From positions 1-64,000 of the forward strand of contig CAWANF010000002.1 in NCBI GenBank assembly GCA_963783355.1: DNA of 64,000 nt, written 5' to 3'. This DNA is from CAWANF01 sp963783355. Lineage in GTDB: Bacteria > Bacteroidota > Rhodothermia > Balneolales > DATFMH01. Under the pieces are notes generated by a model that was not told the DNA's origin, searched no databases, and saw nothing but the letters and a program-made list of their open reading frames with translations. Below, one piece after another: positions 54,251-64,000 of this stretch. A program made the translations under genes and the position numbers. Each line of letters opens with the position of its first letter. Position 1 is the stretch's first letter.

Positions 54251-56278
54251 ATGGCAAAAAGGACGTTAGTTACATCTGCTCTACCCTATGCAAACGGACC
54301 TATTCACCTTGGTCATCTCGCCGGAGCATATTTACCAGCCGATTTCTTTGTAAGATATCGGCGAATGCGGGGTGATAATATCGTTTTTATTTGTGGATCG
54401 GATGAGCACGGCGTTCCTATAACCATAGCTGCTGAAAAAGAGAATGTTTCGCCACAGGTCATAGTTGATAAATTTCATAACCTGAATAAAGAAACATTTA
54501 AAGAATTCGGTATTTCATTTGATTATTACGGGCGAACCAGTTCGCCTGTTCACCACCAGACATCTCAGGAAATATTTCTGAATCTTTATGAAAAAGGCAT
54601 CTTTAAAAGAAAAACCGAGGAACAATTATTTGATGAAAAGGTCGGAATGTTTCTGCCAGACAGGTATGTCAAAGGGACCTGCCCTGTTTGTTCTTATGAA
54701 GAAGCTTATGGAGATCAATGCGAGAGATGTGGTTCTTCCCTGTCCCCGACTGAACTGATTAATCCCAGAAGCGCCATAACGGGTGAGATTCCCATTATGA
54801 AAAAAACCGAGCATTGGTATCTTCCTTTGGGTGATTTTCAGGAAAAATTAACAAAATGGATAGATTCACAAACTAACTGGAAACCAAATGTCGTCGGGCA
54901 ATGTAAAAGCTGGTTGAACGCCGGATTGTCGGATCGTGCGGTAACCCGCGATTTATCATGGGGCGTTCCCGTTCCCCTGCCCGATTCGAAAGGAAAAGTG
55001 TTATATGTCTGGTTTGATGCTCCTATCGGTTATATATCGGCCACTAAGGAGTGGGCTGATATTCAGGGAAAACCGGATTTATGGAAAGATTATTGGCAGG
55101 ACTCCGATAGTGATTTAATCCATTTTATAGGTAAAGATAACATCGTTTTTCATTGTATTATGTTCCCGGCAACACTTATGGCTCATGGGGATTACATTTT
55201 GCCGAAAAACGTTCCTGCAAATGAATTTTTAAACCTTGAAGGGCGAAAACTTTCTACTTCCCGGGGCTGGGCTGTCTGGTTACATGAATATTTGGAAGAT
55301 TTCGAACCTGATTTAATGCGTTATGTTATCGGTACAACATTGCCTGAAACAAAAGATTCCGATTTCTCCTGGAAAGATTTTCAAGCCAGGGTGAACAACG
55401 AGTTGGCAGATATTTTAGGCAATTTTGTATATCGGACATTTTCTTTTGGAACCAGATATTTTGATGGTAAAGTACCTCCATTGGCCAATCCTTCGGAGTC
55501 AGACAAAGAAACATTACAAAAAATTACGGAATGCCGGGATAGAATTGCTGATTTATATGAGCATTTCAAATTTAAAGAAGCTCTCAGTGAAACTATGAAT
55601 CTGGCCCGGTTGGGAAATAAATATTTCACAGAACAGGAACCGTGGCACAGCCGTAAAACTGATATGGAAAAATGTGGAAATACCATCCATGTTTGTCTGC
55701 AAATAACGGCAGCTTTGTCTATTCTTTTTGATCCGATCATCCCAAATAAAATGGTAGATTTACGTTCCTATTTAAAATTACAAAAGGAATTCACATGGGA
55801 TGATGTAAACGGTGAAATGCTCGATTCCGGACACGAAATTGATAATGGCGAAATATTGTTTGCAAAAATAGAAGATGAAATCATCGATAAACAGTTGGAA
55901 AAACTTAAATCAAGATCTGGTGAAAACAACGTAAATTCAGATATACCTGCAGCAAAATCCAATATTGATTTCAATGCTTTTAGTAAAATGGATCTTCGTG
56001 TCGGAAAAATAATTGATGCTGAAAAAGTAAAGAAATCGAATAAACTTCTTAAACTAACTGTTGATGTAGGTTTTGAAAAGAGAACGATACTTTCCGGGAT
56101 TGCTAAAAATTTTGATACCGAATCGTTAATAGGTCAAAAGGTTGTCGTCATTGTCAACCTGGAACCAAGAAAAATGATGGGATTTGAAAGTAAAGGCATG
56201 GTATTGATGGCAGAAGAACCGAATGATGTTCTATATATGCTTGAATCTGATGCTGAACCCGGAAGCATGATTTCATAA
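54251..56278 (+). CDS. metG: Methionyl-tRNA synthetase
   Basis: 675-residue class I synthetase. The HIGH-type motif HLGH (19-22), the four-Cys zinc knuckle (CPVC...CERC) and the KMSKS equivalent KLSTSRG define the catalytic core. An anticodon-binding helical domain follows, and a C-terminal tRNA-binding (EMAP/Trbp111) domain runs from FSKMDLRVGKI (about 578) to the end, as in the long bacterial form. Charges tRNA-Met, including initiator. Confidence 0.96.
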   Translation: MAKRTLVTSALPYANGPIHLGHLAGAYLPADFFVRYRRMRGDNIVFICGSDEHGVPITIAAEKENVSPQVIVDKFHNLNKETFKEFGISFDYYGRTSSPVHHQTSQEIFLNLYEKGIFKRKTEEQLFDEKVGMFLPDRYVKGTCPVCSYEEAYGDQCERCGSSLSPTELINPRSAITGEIPIMKKTEHWYLPLGDFQEKLTKWIDSQTNWKPNVVGQCKSWLNAGLSDRAVTRDLSWGVPVPLPDSKGKVLYVWFDAPIGYISATKEWADIQGKPDLWKDYWQDSDSDLIHFIGKDNIVFHCIMFPATLMAHGDYILPKNVPANEFLNLEGRKLSTSRGWAVWLHEYLEDFEPDLMRYVIGTTLPETKDSDFSWKDFQARVNNELADILGNFVYRTFSFGTRYFDGKVPPLANPSESDKETLQKITECRDRIADLYEHFKFKEALSETMNLARLGNKYFTEQEPWHSRKTDMEKCGNTIHVCLQITAALSILFDPIIPNKMVDLRSYLKLQKEFTWDDVNGEMLDSGHEIDNGEILFAKIEDEIIDKQLEKLKSRSGENNVNSDIPAAKSNIDFNAFSKMDLRVGKIIDAEKVKKSNKLLKLTVDVGFEKRTILSGIAKNFDTESLIGQKVVVIVNLEPRKMMGFESKGMVLMAEEPNDVLYMLESDAEPGSMIS

Positions 56279-56297
56279 TCGTTTTACGCATTAGTGT

Positions 56298-58346
56298 ATG
56301 ACAAAAGTCCCGAAAACAGCAGTAAGCGAAAATACTCAACTAGATTTGTCGGAATATCCATTTGGCTATACGATCAACGATAATGAGATTATATTCCGTT
56401 TTTTTAGTCCAAAATCCCGAAAAGTCATCCTCGAACTCTTCGATAATTACGAACAAAAGGCCAGTGAACGTTTCGAAATGCAGCAGAATGATGATATATG
56501 GGAATTGGTTCTTGAAGGAGAGCTTTGTGGGAAATGGTATGGATACAGAATATTTCCACCTGAAGAACTGAATTCGTCATTTATGATGACGGATGAATTA
56601 ATAGCTGACCCATATTCCCGTTACGTTACCTCAAAAAACCATTATAAACAATTTGCTAAGACTCTAATCCTGCCTCCCGATGATTACAATTGGGAAGGTG
56701 ATTCTTTTGTTGTTCCAGAAGATCCCAGGGATTTGATTATCTATGAAGCCCACATTAAAGATATGACCGCCCATTCATCGTCAAAAACGAATGGTAATGG
56801 AGCATATCTGGGTTTTATTGATGCAAATCAAACCGGGGGAATCAACCACCTCAAACGCCTGGGGATTAACGCCGTTGAGTTTCTGCCTTTGCAAAAATTC
56901 GCCAATTTTGAGCCACCATACCTCTCGGTGACCCTGGAAGACAGTTTAAATACCTGGAATTATTACGGCCGCAATTACTGGGGTTATATGACCAGCTATT
57001 TTCTGGCGCCGGAAACTATTTATGCGAGTGACAGCAACACGAAAATAAATAGCGTCATAGGAAAATCTACCAAAGCACGGAAAGAGTTTAAGGATGTAGT
57101 AAAAAACCTGCATTCCGAGGGGATCTCTGTGATTATGGATGTCGTTTACAATCATGTTTCCCAATATGATTTAAATCCTTTAAAGTACGCCGGAAAGGAA
57201 TATTATTTTCGGTTAAACGGTAAAAATGATTTTCAGAGTAACAGTGGTTGCGGCAATGACTTAAAATCGGAATCTCCCTATGCCAAACAGCTGATTATTG
57301 ATTCGATTAAACATTGGATGAATGAGTATCATATCGACGGTTTTCGATTCGATTTGGCACTGGTTCTGGATTGGCAAACAATCGAGGAAATAAGGGACGA
57401 AGCTCGCAAGATCAATCCCAATGTTTTACTTATTGCTGAACCATGGCATCTGAGTGGTTATGATCCAACCGGTTTTTCCGCCCGGGACTGGAGTGCCTGG
57501 AATGATAAAATAAGAAATGGTGTAAAAGGTTCGAGCCCACACACTTCTACCGGTTTTATATTTGGTGATTGGCATCCGGGAATATCTCATGGAGATCTTG
57601 AAAATTTCTTATGTGGCACCGTTTTCAATCCTCCGGTGGCAAATCTTCAGTCCGGTGGAAATTTTAACAGTTCCAGACACAGCGTTAATTATCTTGCATG
57701 TCACGATAACCTGACACTTGGCGATTTTATTAGGATTGCTTTGAATCATGAATTAGAGGATCAGCGATTTGATGATAAGAAGAAGATTACTCCACTCCAT
57801 GACGAGGAAATGAAGATTTCGAGGCTGGCAGCTGTTTATTTATTCGTTTCTCAGGGTATAACCATGATTCACGAAGGGCAGGAATGGGCGCGTTCTAAAA
57901 TTATAGCAAAGTCCCCGGTGAATGATCCGAGAACTGGTTATATCGATCCTAATTCCTATGAAAAGGACAATGAAACGAATTATTTGAATTTTGATGAGAT
58001 AGAATGGAATAAAAGCCTCTTCGAATATTATAGAGGATTAATAGCATTACGGAAAAAATCACCAGCACTTCGCAAATCTAATCCGGAGAACATTCATTTT
58101 TATCAAACTGACGATGCTCTGCTTATAACTTTTTATGTTAATGGTGAAAACAGTTCCGATCCCTATGATTATATTGTTTCGTTAAATGGTAACAGAACCC
58201 GGTATTTTCAAGTAAATTTGCCCGAAGGTGCATGGGAACTTGTTGTTTCACAAGAGAACGCCTCTGATAATACTATTTCTGTGGTTCAGGGCTCTTATAC
58301 TATAACATCATCATCCGGTTTTGTATTTAGAAGATTGCGTCAATAA
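56298..58346 (+). CDS. GH13 debranching/pullulanase-type enzyme with CBM48
   Basis: 682 residues, no signal peptide, so cytoplasmic. The N-terminal CBM48/early-set domain (FRFFSPKSRKVILELFDN) is followed by a GH13 barrel: MDVVYNHVSQYD, nucleophile Asp352 in GFRFDLALV, acid/base Glu381 in LIAEPWH and Asp470 in CHDN, then a C-terminal beta-domain. The pattern fits type I pullulanase, isoamylase or GlgX-like glycogen debranching. It lies 19 bases after metG. Distinct from the secreted GH13 at 42-43 kb. Confidence 0.85.
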   Translation: MTKVPKTAVSENTQLDLSEYPFGYTINDNEIIFRFFSPKSRKVILELFDNYEQKASERFEMQQNDDIWELVLEGELCGKWYGYRIFPPEELNSSFMMTDELIADPYSRYVTSKNHYKQFAKTLILPPDDYNWEGDSFVVPEDPRDLIIYEAHIKDMTAHSSSKTNGNGAYLGFIDANQTGGINHLKRLGINAVEFLPLQKFANFEPPYLSVTLEDSLNTWNYYGRNYWGYMTSYFLAPETIYASDSNTKINSVIGKSTKARKEFKDVVKNLHSEGISVIMDVVYNHVSQYDLNPLKYAGKEYYFRLNGKNDFQSNSGCGNDLKSESPYAKQLIIDSIKHWMNEYHIDGFRFDLALVLDWQTIEEIRDEARKINPNVLLIAEPWHLSGYDPTGFSARDWSAWNDKIRNGVKGSSPHTSTGFIFGDWHPGISHGDLENFLCGTVFNPPVANLQSGGNFNSSRHSVNYLACHDNLTLGDFIRIALNHELEDQRFDDKKKITPLHDEEMKISRLAAVYLFVSQGITMIHEGQEWARSKIIAKSPVNDPRTGYIDPNSYEKDNETNYLNFDEIEWNKSLFEYYRGLIALRKKSPALRKSNPENIHFYQTDDALLITFYVNGENSSDPYDYIVSLNGNRTRYFQVNLPEGAWELVVSQENASDNTISVVQGSYTITSSSGFVFRRLRQ

Positions 58347-58416
58347 TAGTCATTGTCTTATTTTCCATAGTCTTATATAATGTTCATTAAGAATTGATAA
58401 CCAGAGGGGTCTTAGA

Positions 58417-59772
58417 TTGGCTGAAACAGAAGTAGTAAACAGAGGAAACTGGAATTCAAAACTAGGATTCGTCTTGGCAGCCGCAGGTTCAGCAGTTGGA
58501 TTGGGAAATATCTGGAAATTTCCGAATGTCGTAGCTGATAATGGTGGTGCTGCTTTCATACTGATATATATAATTTGCTGTTTTGCAATCGGTTACCCGG
58601 TAATGATTGCCGAGCTTACAATTGGCCGTAGAACCGGGAAAAATCCCGTTGGTGCATTTAAAGCTCTATCAAGCAGTAAAATCTATCCCCTGATCGGTGC
58701 CTGGGGAATTCTGTGTGGCATTATGATCCTGGCGTTTTATAATGTTGTAGCCGGATGGACATTCAGTTTTATCCTTGAAGAAATAGCTTATTTCTTTGGA
58801 TTGAGCCATCTCGCTGCTTTTTTCTCAGACCTTGGACACGGACCTCAAAATGCCGTTTTTTCGATCTTATTCATGATCGCTACAGTCAGTATCATTATGG
58901 GTGGAGTCAGTAATGGAATAGAAAAAGCTACCAAAACGATGATGCCGATATTGCTATCGATATTGATCATCATGATCATTTATGTATTGACGCAAAATGG
59001 CAGTACACAAGGCCTCAAGCAATATCTCATTCCTGATTTTTCAAAAATAAATGCAGAACTGGTATTTTCAGCTATGGGACAGGCTTTCTTTTCCCTTTCG
59101 CTTGGTATGGGCGCTATGATAACATATGGTTCCTATCTGAATAAGAAACAAAACATACCTGAAGCTGCCGCATATGTGGTTCTAGCAGATTTTGTAGTCG
59201 CTTTTTTAGCCGGTTTATTAATTATCCCGGCCCTGTTTGTAGCACAGGCTCATGGAATAGAAATCTATCAAAAAGGCTCTTTAGTATCGAGTGTCGGATT
59301 GGTATTCCAGGTTCTTCCAAATCTTTTTCATTCCATGAATCATTGGGCCGGACTCGTTTTTGGTGTGACCTTCTTCATTTTACTGAGCATGGCGGCTTTG
59401 ACATCAACGATATCATTATTGGAAGTCCCGGTAGCTTATGCCATCGACGAGCATGCTATTCCGAGGAAAAAAGCGGCATTGTTTGTTGGAGGCGGTATTA
59501 CACTCATTTCAATTATTATATCTTTTGATATAAAATGGATTGATATATTATCTACTATATTTAATAATATTGGTTTACCACTGGGCGGATTAATGATCTG
59601 TTTATTTCTGGGTTATATCTGGAAAACGGAAAATGCCCTTTTGGAAATGAAAGACGGTTATGTGGTTGTTGAGGATTCGTTATTTGGAAAAATATGGCCC
59701 TATTTTGTTAAATATATTAGCCCATTGCTGATTGGTATCGTATTTTACAATGCTATCCATAGTTTCTTTTAG
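58417..59772 (+). CDS. Neurotransmitter:sodium symporter (NSS) family transporter
   Basis: 451-residue membrane protein with eleven to twelve helices from a TTG start preceded by AGAGGGG, a fair ribosome-binding site. The signature at the first helix, AAGSAVGLGNIWKFPNV (about 23-39), lies in the substrate and Na+ site of LeuT-like transporters. It imports an amino acid or related amine with sodium; substrate not assignable. Transcribed in the same direction as its neighbours but apparently alone. Confidence 0.92.
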   Translation: MAETEVVNRGNWNSKLGFVLAAAGSAVGLGNIWKFPNVVADNGGAAFILIYIICCFAIGYPVMIAELTIGRRTGKNPVGAFKALSSSKIYPLIGAWGILCGIMILAFYNVVAGWTFSFILEEIAYFFGLSHLAAFFSDLGHGPQNAVFSILFMIATVSIIMGGVSNGIEKATKTMMPILLSILIIMIIYVLTQNGSTQGLKQYLIPDFSKINAELVFSAMGQAFFSLSLGMGAMITYGSYLNKKQNIPEAAAYVVLADFVVAFLAGLLIIPALFVAQAHGIEIYQKGSLVSSVGLVFQVLPNLFHSMNHWAGLVFGVTFFILLSMAALTSTISLLEVPVAYAIDEHAIPRKKAALFVGGGITLISIIISFDIKWIDILSTIFNNIGLPLGGLMICLFLGYIWKTENALLEMKDGYVVVEDSLFGKIWPYFVKYISPLLIGIVFYNAIHSFF

Positions 59773-59860
59773 GTAAAAGAACACATCAAAAATTATAAAA
59801 CAACTTGTTATCAAAATAAGTGAATAGTATCTTCAAGCAATTTTTAATAATACAGAATAT

Positions 59861-60433
59861 ATGCCTAAGATTACAACCGCTGACATTAAAAACGGAATTA
59901 CCATTCTTTTAGATGGTCAAATCTATTCCATTACAGAATTTTTACATGTAAAACCTGGCAAAGGCGGAGCTTTTGTAAGGACGAAGCTTAAAGGTGTAGT
60001 AACAGGAAAGGTTATTGATAAAACGTTTCGCTCCGGTGAATCACTTGAAACAGTACGCGTGGAACGTCATCCCTATCAATATTTATATAATGATGGTGAG
60101 TTGTATCACTTCATGCACGACGAAACTTATGAGCAAATTATGGTACCGATAGAAAAAGTTGGAACCTCCGAATTCATGAAAGAGGGCGAAACCGTTACTA
60201 TTGTTATCAATACCGATGATAATCAAGTTCTATTTACAGAAATTCCCGATCACGTTAACCTGTCCATCGTTCAAACAGATCCCGGCGTTCGCGGGGATAC
60301 TGCTCAGGGCGGCAGTAAACCGGCGACATTGGAAACGGGTGCAGTTATCAATGTTCCATTATTTCTGAATGAAGGAGATGTAGTCAGAGTAGACACCCGG
60401 ACATCATCTTATATTGAACGTGTAAAGTCTTAA
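59861..60433 (+). CDS. efp: Translation elongation factor P
   Basis: 190 residues, three beta-barrel domains. The modifiable tip residue is Lys34 in KPGKGGAFVR, implying a lysine-type modification (EpmA-like) or none, rather than the Arg-rhamnosyl type. EF-P rescues ribosomes stalled at polyproline. It precedes accB and accC by 17 bases, a common pairing in bacteria. Confidence 0.96.
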   Translation: MPKITTADIKNGITILLDGQIYSITEFLHVKPGKGGAFVRTKLKGVVTGKVIDKTFRSGESLETVRVERHPYQYLYNDGELYHFMHDETYEQIMVPIEKVGTSEFMKEGETVTIVINTDDNQVLFTEIPDHVNLSIVQTDPGVRGDTAQGGSKPATLETGAVINVPLFLNEGDVVRVDTRTSSYIERVKS

Positions 60434-60450
60434 CACTAAGCATATTACTT

Positions 60451-60948
60451 ATGGATCTAAAACTCATAAAAAACCTTCTCAATTTGATCTCTGAGAGTGA
60501 GGTCAACGAAGTCTCCATCGAAGAAGGTGATTTTAAAATCAAAATTAAAAAATTGGCAGACACTGCAACTTCGGCTCCGGCACAGGTTTTTGCTCCACAG
60601 CCAGCCATGCCGTATCCTGTTGCTCCTCAAAACGCTTTAGCAACTCAACCTGCCCCTGCTGAACAGTCAGCACAAGAAAAATCAACAGAAGAACCCGCTG
60701 ATTCTAAAAATATTACTATCAAGTCCCCTATTGTCGGGACTTTTTACCGTTCACCTTCACCGGAAGCTGATGTTTTCGTGAATGAAGGAGATTCTGTAGC
60801 AAAAGGTGATACATTATGTATTGTCGAGGCTATGAAAATCATGAATGAAATTGATTCCGAATATTCCGGTAAAATCGTTAAAATTCTGGCCGAAGATAAT
60901 CAACCGGTCGAATATGATCAGCCATTATTTATAATCGATCCCTCCTGA
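60451..60948 (+). CDS. accB: Biotin carboxyl carrier protein of acetyl-CoA carboxylase
   Basis: 165 residues. An N-terminal helical segment (MDLKLIKNLLNLI) and an Ala/Pro-rich linker (40-80) lead to the biotinyl domain (88-165) with the biotin-accepting Lys129 in VEAMKIMNEI and the thumb-like SPIVGTFYRSPSPEA. Carries the carboxyl group between AccC and the transferase. Six bases before accC. Confidence 0.95.
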   Translation: MDLKLIKNLLNLISESEVNEVSIEEGDFKIKIKKLADTATSAPAQVFAPQPAMPYPVAPQNALATQPAPAEQSAQEKSTEEPADSKNITIKSPIVGTFYRSPSPEADVFVNEGDSVAKGDTLCIVEAMKIMNEIDSEYSGKIVKILAEDNQPVEYDQPLFIIDPS

Positions 60949-60954
60949 TTAGTT

Positions 60955-62310
60955 ATGTTTAAAAAAATACTTATTGCAAATCGCGGAGAAATTGCACTGC
61001 GCATCATCCGTACTTGTAAAGAAATGGGTATCAATACGGTAGCGGTATATTCCAAAGCCGATGAAGATAGTCTTCATGTCAAATTTGCGGATGAAGCTGT
61101 TTGTATTGGTCCTGCTGCGAGTAAAGAAAGTTACCTGAAGATTCCAAGAATTCTTGCCGCTGCAGAGATAACCAATGCAGAAGCAATTCATCCCGGATAT
61201 GGATTTTTAGCTGAGAATGCTGAATTTTCAAGAATCTGTGCCGAACACGACATCAAATTTATTGGCCCTTCACCCGAAATGATTGCTACCATGGGTGATA
61301 AATCCAGCGCCAAAGAAAATATGATTAAAAATGGCGTGCCTGTTGTTCCCGGTAGTGATGGAATTGTTCAAACAGTTGAAGATGCCGAAATCATTGCCGA
61401 CAAAATCGGTTATCCGGTGATTATCAAAGCATCTGCGGGTGGCGGCGGACGCGGAATGAGGGTTGTGAATGAAAAAAAGGAAATATCCGTGGCCTTCAAT
61501 TCCGCACGTTCAGAAGCGGAATCGGCGTTTAACAACCCTGATGTGTATATCGAAAAGTATATCGTGAATCCCCATCATGTTGAAATACAGATTATGGGGG
61601 ATCAACACGGGTATATCACTCATTTGGGCGAGCGTGACTGTTCTTTACAACGCCGGCATCAAAAAATTCTAGAGGAATCCCCTTCTCCGCTCATGACTCC
61701 TGAACTCAGGGAAAAAATGGGTCAGGCTGCAATAGCTGCTGCCAAAACCGTTAATTATGAAGGAGCCGGTACTGTTGAATTTCTGGTGGATAAAAACCTG
61801 GATTTCTATTTCATGGAAATGAATACTCGTATTCAGGTGGAACATCCAGTTACAGAAGAAGTTACCAACTGTGACTTAATAAAGGATCAAATTGAAATTG
61901 CATTTGGCTTGCCACTGGCAAAAAAACCGCTCAAAATGCGTGGGCATGCTATCGAATGCCGGATTAACGCCGAAGACCCGGAACATAATTTCCGTCCTTC
62001 AGCCGGTAAAATAACGACTTTTCACCCGCCCGGCGGCCATAGTGTCCGTGTCGATACTCATGTTTATTCCGGATATATGGTACCTCCCTATTACGACTCC
62101 ATGATTGCTAAGCTAATCGTAAGCGCTCCTTCGAGAAGAGAAGCCATAGCCAGAATGTCGAGGGCGTTAAATGAATTTGTTATTGAAGGGATTAAAACAA
62201 ATATTCCCTACCATTTACAATTACTACAGGACCCTAATTTTATAGAAGGTAAATTCAGTACTTATTACCTGGAAAAATCGTTTAAATATAAACCGGAAAA
62301 AGCTAAATAG
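60955..62310 (+). CDS. accC: Biotin carboxylase
   Basis: 451 residues. The ATP-grasp enzyme carboxylates biotin on AccB, the first step of malonyl-CoA and fatty-acid synthesis. N-terminal KILIANRGEIALRIIRTCKEMG, the Gly-rich loop KASAGGGGRGM, the CSLQRRHQKILEE segment and FMEMNTRIQVEHPVTEE are all standard. Co-transcribed with accB. The carboxyltransferase genes are not in the window. Confidence 0.97.
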   Translation: MFKKILIANRGEIALRIIRTCKEMGINTVAVYSKADEDSLHVKFADEAVCIGPAASKESYLKIPRILAAAEITNAEAIHPGYGFLAENAEFSRICAEHDIKFIGPSPEMIATMGDKSSAKENMIKNGVPVVPGSDGIVQTVEDAEIIADKIGYPVIIKASAGGGGRGMRVVNEKKEISVAFNSARSEAESAFNNPDVYIEKYIVNPHHVEIQIMGDQHGYITHLGERDCSLQRRHQKILEESPSPLMTPELREKMGQAAIAAAKTVNYEGAGTVEFLVDKNLDFYFMEMNTRIQVEHPVTEEVTNCDLIKDQIEIAFGLPLAKKPLKMRGHAIECRINAEDPEHNFRPSAGKITTFHPPGGHSVRVDTHVYSGYMVPPYYDSMIAKLIVSAPSRREAIARMSRALNEFVIEGIKTNIPYHLQLLQDPNFIEGKFSTYYLEKSFKYKPEKAK

Positions 62311-62321
62311 TCGAGAGTTTT

Positions 62322-62702
62322 ATGAATTATCCATCTGATTTAAAATATACCCGCGAACATGAGTGGGTAAAAGATAATGGTGACGGTACCGCCACCATTG
62401 GAATAACCGAATTTGCCCAGGGTGAACTTGGCGATATTGTATTTGTTGAATTAAGTGACGTTGATTCAGATTTATCTAAAGATGAAACATTTGGAACCAT
62501 TGAAGCTGTTAAAACGGTTTCCGACTTATTCGCTCCTGTTTCTGGAAAAATTATCGAGATTAACGAAAGTTTAGCTGATGAACCCGAGGTTGTTAATGAG
62601 GATCCATACGGTAAAGGATGGATGGTGAAGCTTTCAATAAATGATGCATCAGAACTTGATGATTTAATGGATGCAGATGCTTACCAAAAAATCATATCCT
62701 GA
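62322..62702 (+). CDS. gcvH: Glycine cleavage system H protein
   Basis: 126 residues. The lipoyl-carrying protein shuttles the aminomethyl group between the P, T and L proteins of the glycine cleavage system. Lipoylation site Lys64 in GTIEAVKTVSD is intact, with the N-terminal KYTREHEWV and the terminal helix. It sits 11 bases after accC; the other gcv genes are elsewhere. A terminator follows. Confidence 0.96.
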   Translation: MNYPSDLKYTREHEWVKDNGDGTATIGITEFAQGELGDIVFVELSDVDSDLSKDETFGTIEAVKTVSDLFAPVSGKIIEINESLADEPEVVNEDPYGKGWMVKLSINDASELDDLMDADAYQKIIS

Positions 62703-62720
62703 TTTTAAATGTGATATTTC

Positions 62721-62763
62721 AGCCGCTAATTAAATTCTAAGTTAGCGGCTTTGTTTTATTTTG
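62721..62763 (+). terminator. Rho-independent terminator after gcvH
   Basis: AGCCGCTAA (62721-62729) pairs perfectly with TTAGCGGCT (62742-62750), followed by a T-rich tail (TTGTTTTATTTT). It closes the efp-accB-accC-gcvH run before guaA. Confidence 0.85.
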
Positions 62764-62820
62764 TATCTTTATCTTTTCCTCGTTTATCTCTGATCTTTCA
62801 ATACAAGTAACTTAATTCTA

Positions 62821-64000
62821 TGCATGCCCAACACGGTGAATGGATTCTGATTCTCGATTACGGTTCTCAGTATACTCAATTAATCGCACGTCGATTACGT
62901 GAACTCAATGTCTACTGCGAAATTCATCCTTTCAATCACGATTTAACAGAATTTGAAGGTAACACTCCTAATGGAATTATATTATCCGGCGGCCCCATGA
63001 GTGTGAATGATGAAGGAGCTCCTTATCTGAATACTTCCATTTTCGATTGGAATGTACCCATTTTAGGAATTTGTTACGGCCTGCAACTTCTTGCTGTTCA
63101 TGAATTACCCGGTAGTGTTGAAAATGCTGAGCGTCGAGAATTTGGCCGTGCAGAAATTATCGTAGATGATGAAAAGGATCTCTTAAAAGGACTTTCTGAT
63201 ACCTCGGTCGTATGGATGAGTCATGGAGATCATATTATTTCACTCCCGGATAACTATAAAATTATAGCTCACACCAATAATGCACCTGTAGCGGCAGTCC
63301 GACACAAATCAAAACCTTTTTACGGTGTACAATTTCACCCGGAAGTAGTTCACACAATAGATGGAAAACAGATTCTTGAAAACTTTGCAAAAAATATCTG
63401 TAATCTTTCCTGTGATTGGACAGCTTTGTCTTTCATCGAACAAAGCCTGGAAGAAATTAAACAAAAAGTTGGTAATGACAAGGTTATTTGCGGCCTTTCC
63501 GGTGGTGTCGATTCTACCGTGACGGCAACATTATTATATAAAGCGATAGGAGCTCAGTTACAGTGCGTATTTGTAGATAACGGCCTTTTACGTAAGAATG
63601 AATATCAAAATGTGTTGGATTTATTTTCCAGGGATCTTCATTTGCCGGTTAAAGGCGTAGATGCGTCGGATAAATTTTTGTCGCGTTTAAAAGGTGTAAC
63701 AGATCCTGAAGAAAAACGGAAAATTATAGGAAACACTTTCATTGATGTTTTTGAAGAATTTATTTCCGGGGATTCCGGTTATAAATACCTGGCTCAAGGG
63801 ACGCTTTATCCCGATGTAATTGAAAGTGTATCATTTAAAGGTCCTTCGGCAACAATAAAATCGCATCATAACGTCGGTGGCCTCCCGGAAAAAATGAATC
63901 TGAAGCTGATTGAACCGATGCGTGAGCTGTTCAAAGATGAAGTTCGATCAGTTGGACGGGAATTAGGAATACCGGAACACTTTATAAAACGACATCCATT
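62821..64000 (+). CDS. guaA: GMP synthase (glutamine-hydrolysing), cut by right edge
   Basis: First 393 residues of about 510; the frame is open to the window end. The N-terminal class I glutamine amidotransferase has the nucleophile Cys85 in GICYGLQLL, and the His/Glu of FHPEV. The ATP-pyrophosphatase domain has the P-loop GLSGGVDST and continues into the PPi and XMP-binding region (LAQGTLYPDVIES). Converts XMP to GMP. Starts at the ATG 62821, after the gcvH terminator. Confidence 0.96.

Noticed and set aside
62703..62820. Purine riboswitch upstream of guaA
   Set aside because: The only structure is the gcvH terminator; no purine-aptamer core was recognised.

Overview
This 64-kb stretch looks like chromosome from a Gram-negative bacterium of the Bacteroidota/Rhodothermota/Balneolota side of the FCB group. 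The basis is inference from gene content and order, not a database match. It carries Omp/lipoprotein/SurA/BamD envelope genes, a complete sufBCDS cluster followed by an Nfu protein, an A-type carrier and a DUF2480 protein, and type 2 isopentenyl-diphosphate isomerase. Three parvulin genes lie ahead of a MoxR ATPase, many starts lack a clear Shine-Dalgarno sequence, and the DNA is moderately AT-rich. No rRNA, tRNA, CRISPR array or complete insertion sequence was seen.

Left end (1-10,700) is accessory in character. A broken SIR2-like (NAD-binding, defence-type) gene runs off the left edge. Diverging from it is a broken tyrosine recombinase, with a short repeat-rich block between them. Next comes a complete heavy-metal efflux module: an OmpR-type response regulator and histidine kinase, an outer-membrane channel, a periplasmic adaptor, a CzcA-type RND pump and a small DUF2231-like membrane protein. 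A cluster of palindromes sits just upstream of the regulator.

From 10,700 onwards most genes are housekeeping. 10.7-17 kb (mostly minus) holds a peroxiredoxin, a membrane protein, a DinB-like protein, a lone nuoI, der and a UvrD-type helicase. 17-27.7 kb (plus) holds thymidine kinase with a NupC nucleoside transporter, three periplasmic peptidyl-prolyl isomerase genes ending in surA, then MoxR, a CaCA cation antiporter and a membrane VWA protein. A bidirectional terminator separates these from an unrecognised exported coiled-coil protein and lipoprotein pair (27.9-29.7 kb, minus), followed by apt and, divergently, tadA. 31-41.7 kb (minus) is one long tightly packed series: sufB, C, D, S, nfu, A-type carrier, DUF2480, SDR, fni, polyprenyl synthase, bamD, nadD.

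42-50.5 kb has a secreted GH13 enzyme and an aldo/keto reductase (plus). Opposite them are pta and ackA flanking a lipoprotein with a caspase-like fold whose catalytic His and Cys are both replaced, then a beta-barrel protein and a Nudix hydrolase. 50.8-64 kb (plus) has greA, ugd and a UDP-glucuronate decarboxylase, a SpoU methylase, metG, a GH13 debranching-type enzyme, an NSS transporter, efp, accB, accC, gcvH and guaA (cut by the right edge).

Four genes (SIR2-like, recombinase, uvrD-type, bamD) carry six single-base frame breaks. Because bamD and a UvrD helicase should be functional, some of these are probably consensus errors in the assembly. The two broken accessory genes at the left should therefore be called pseudogenes only with caution. 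The most novel-looking item is the pseudo-caspase lipoprotein between pta and ackA.
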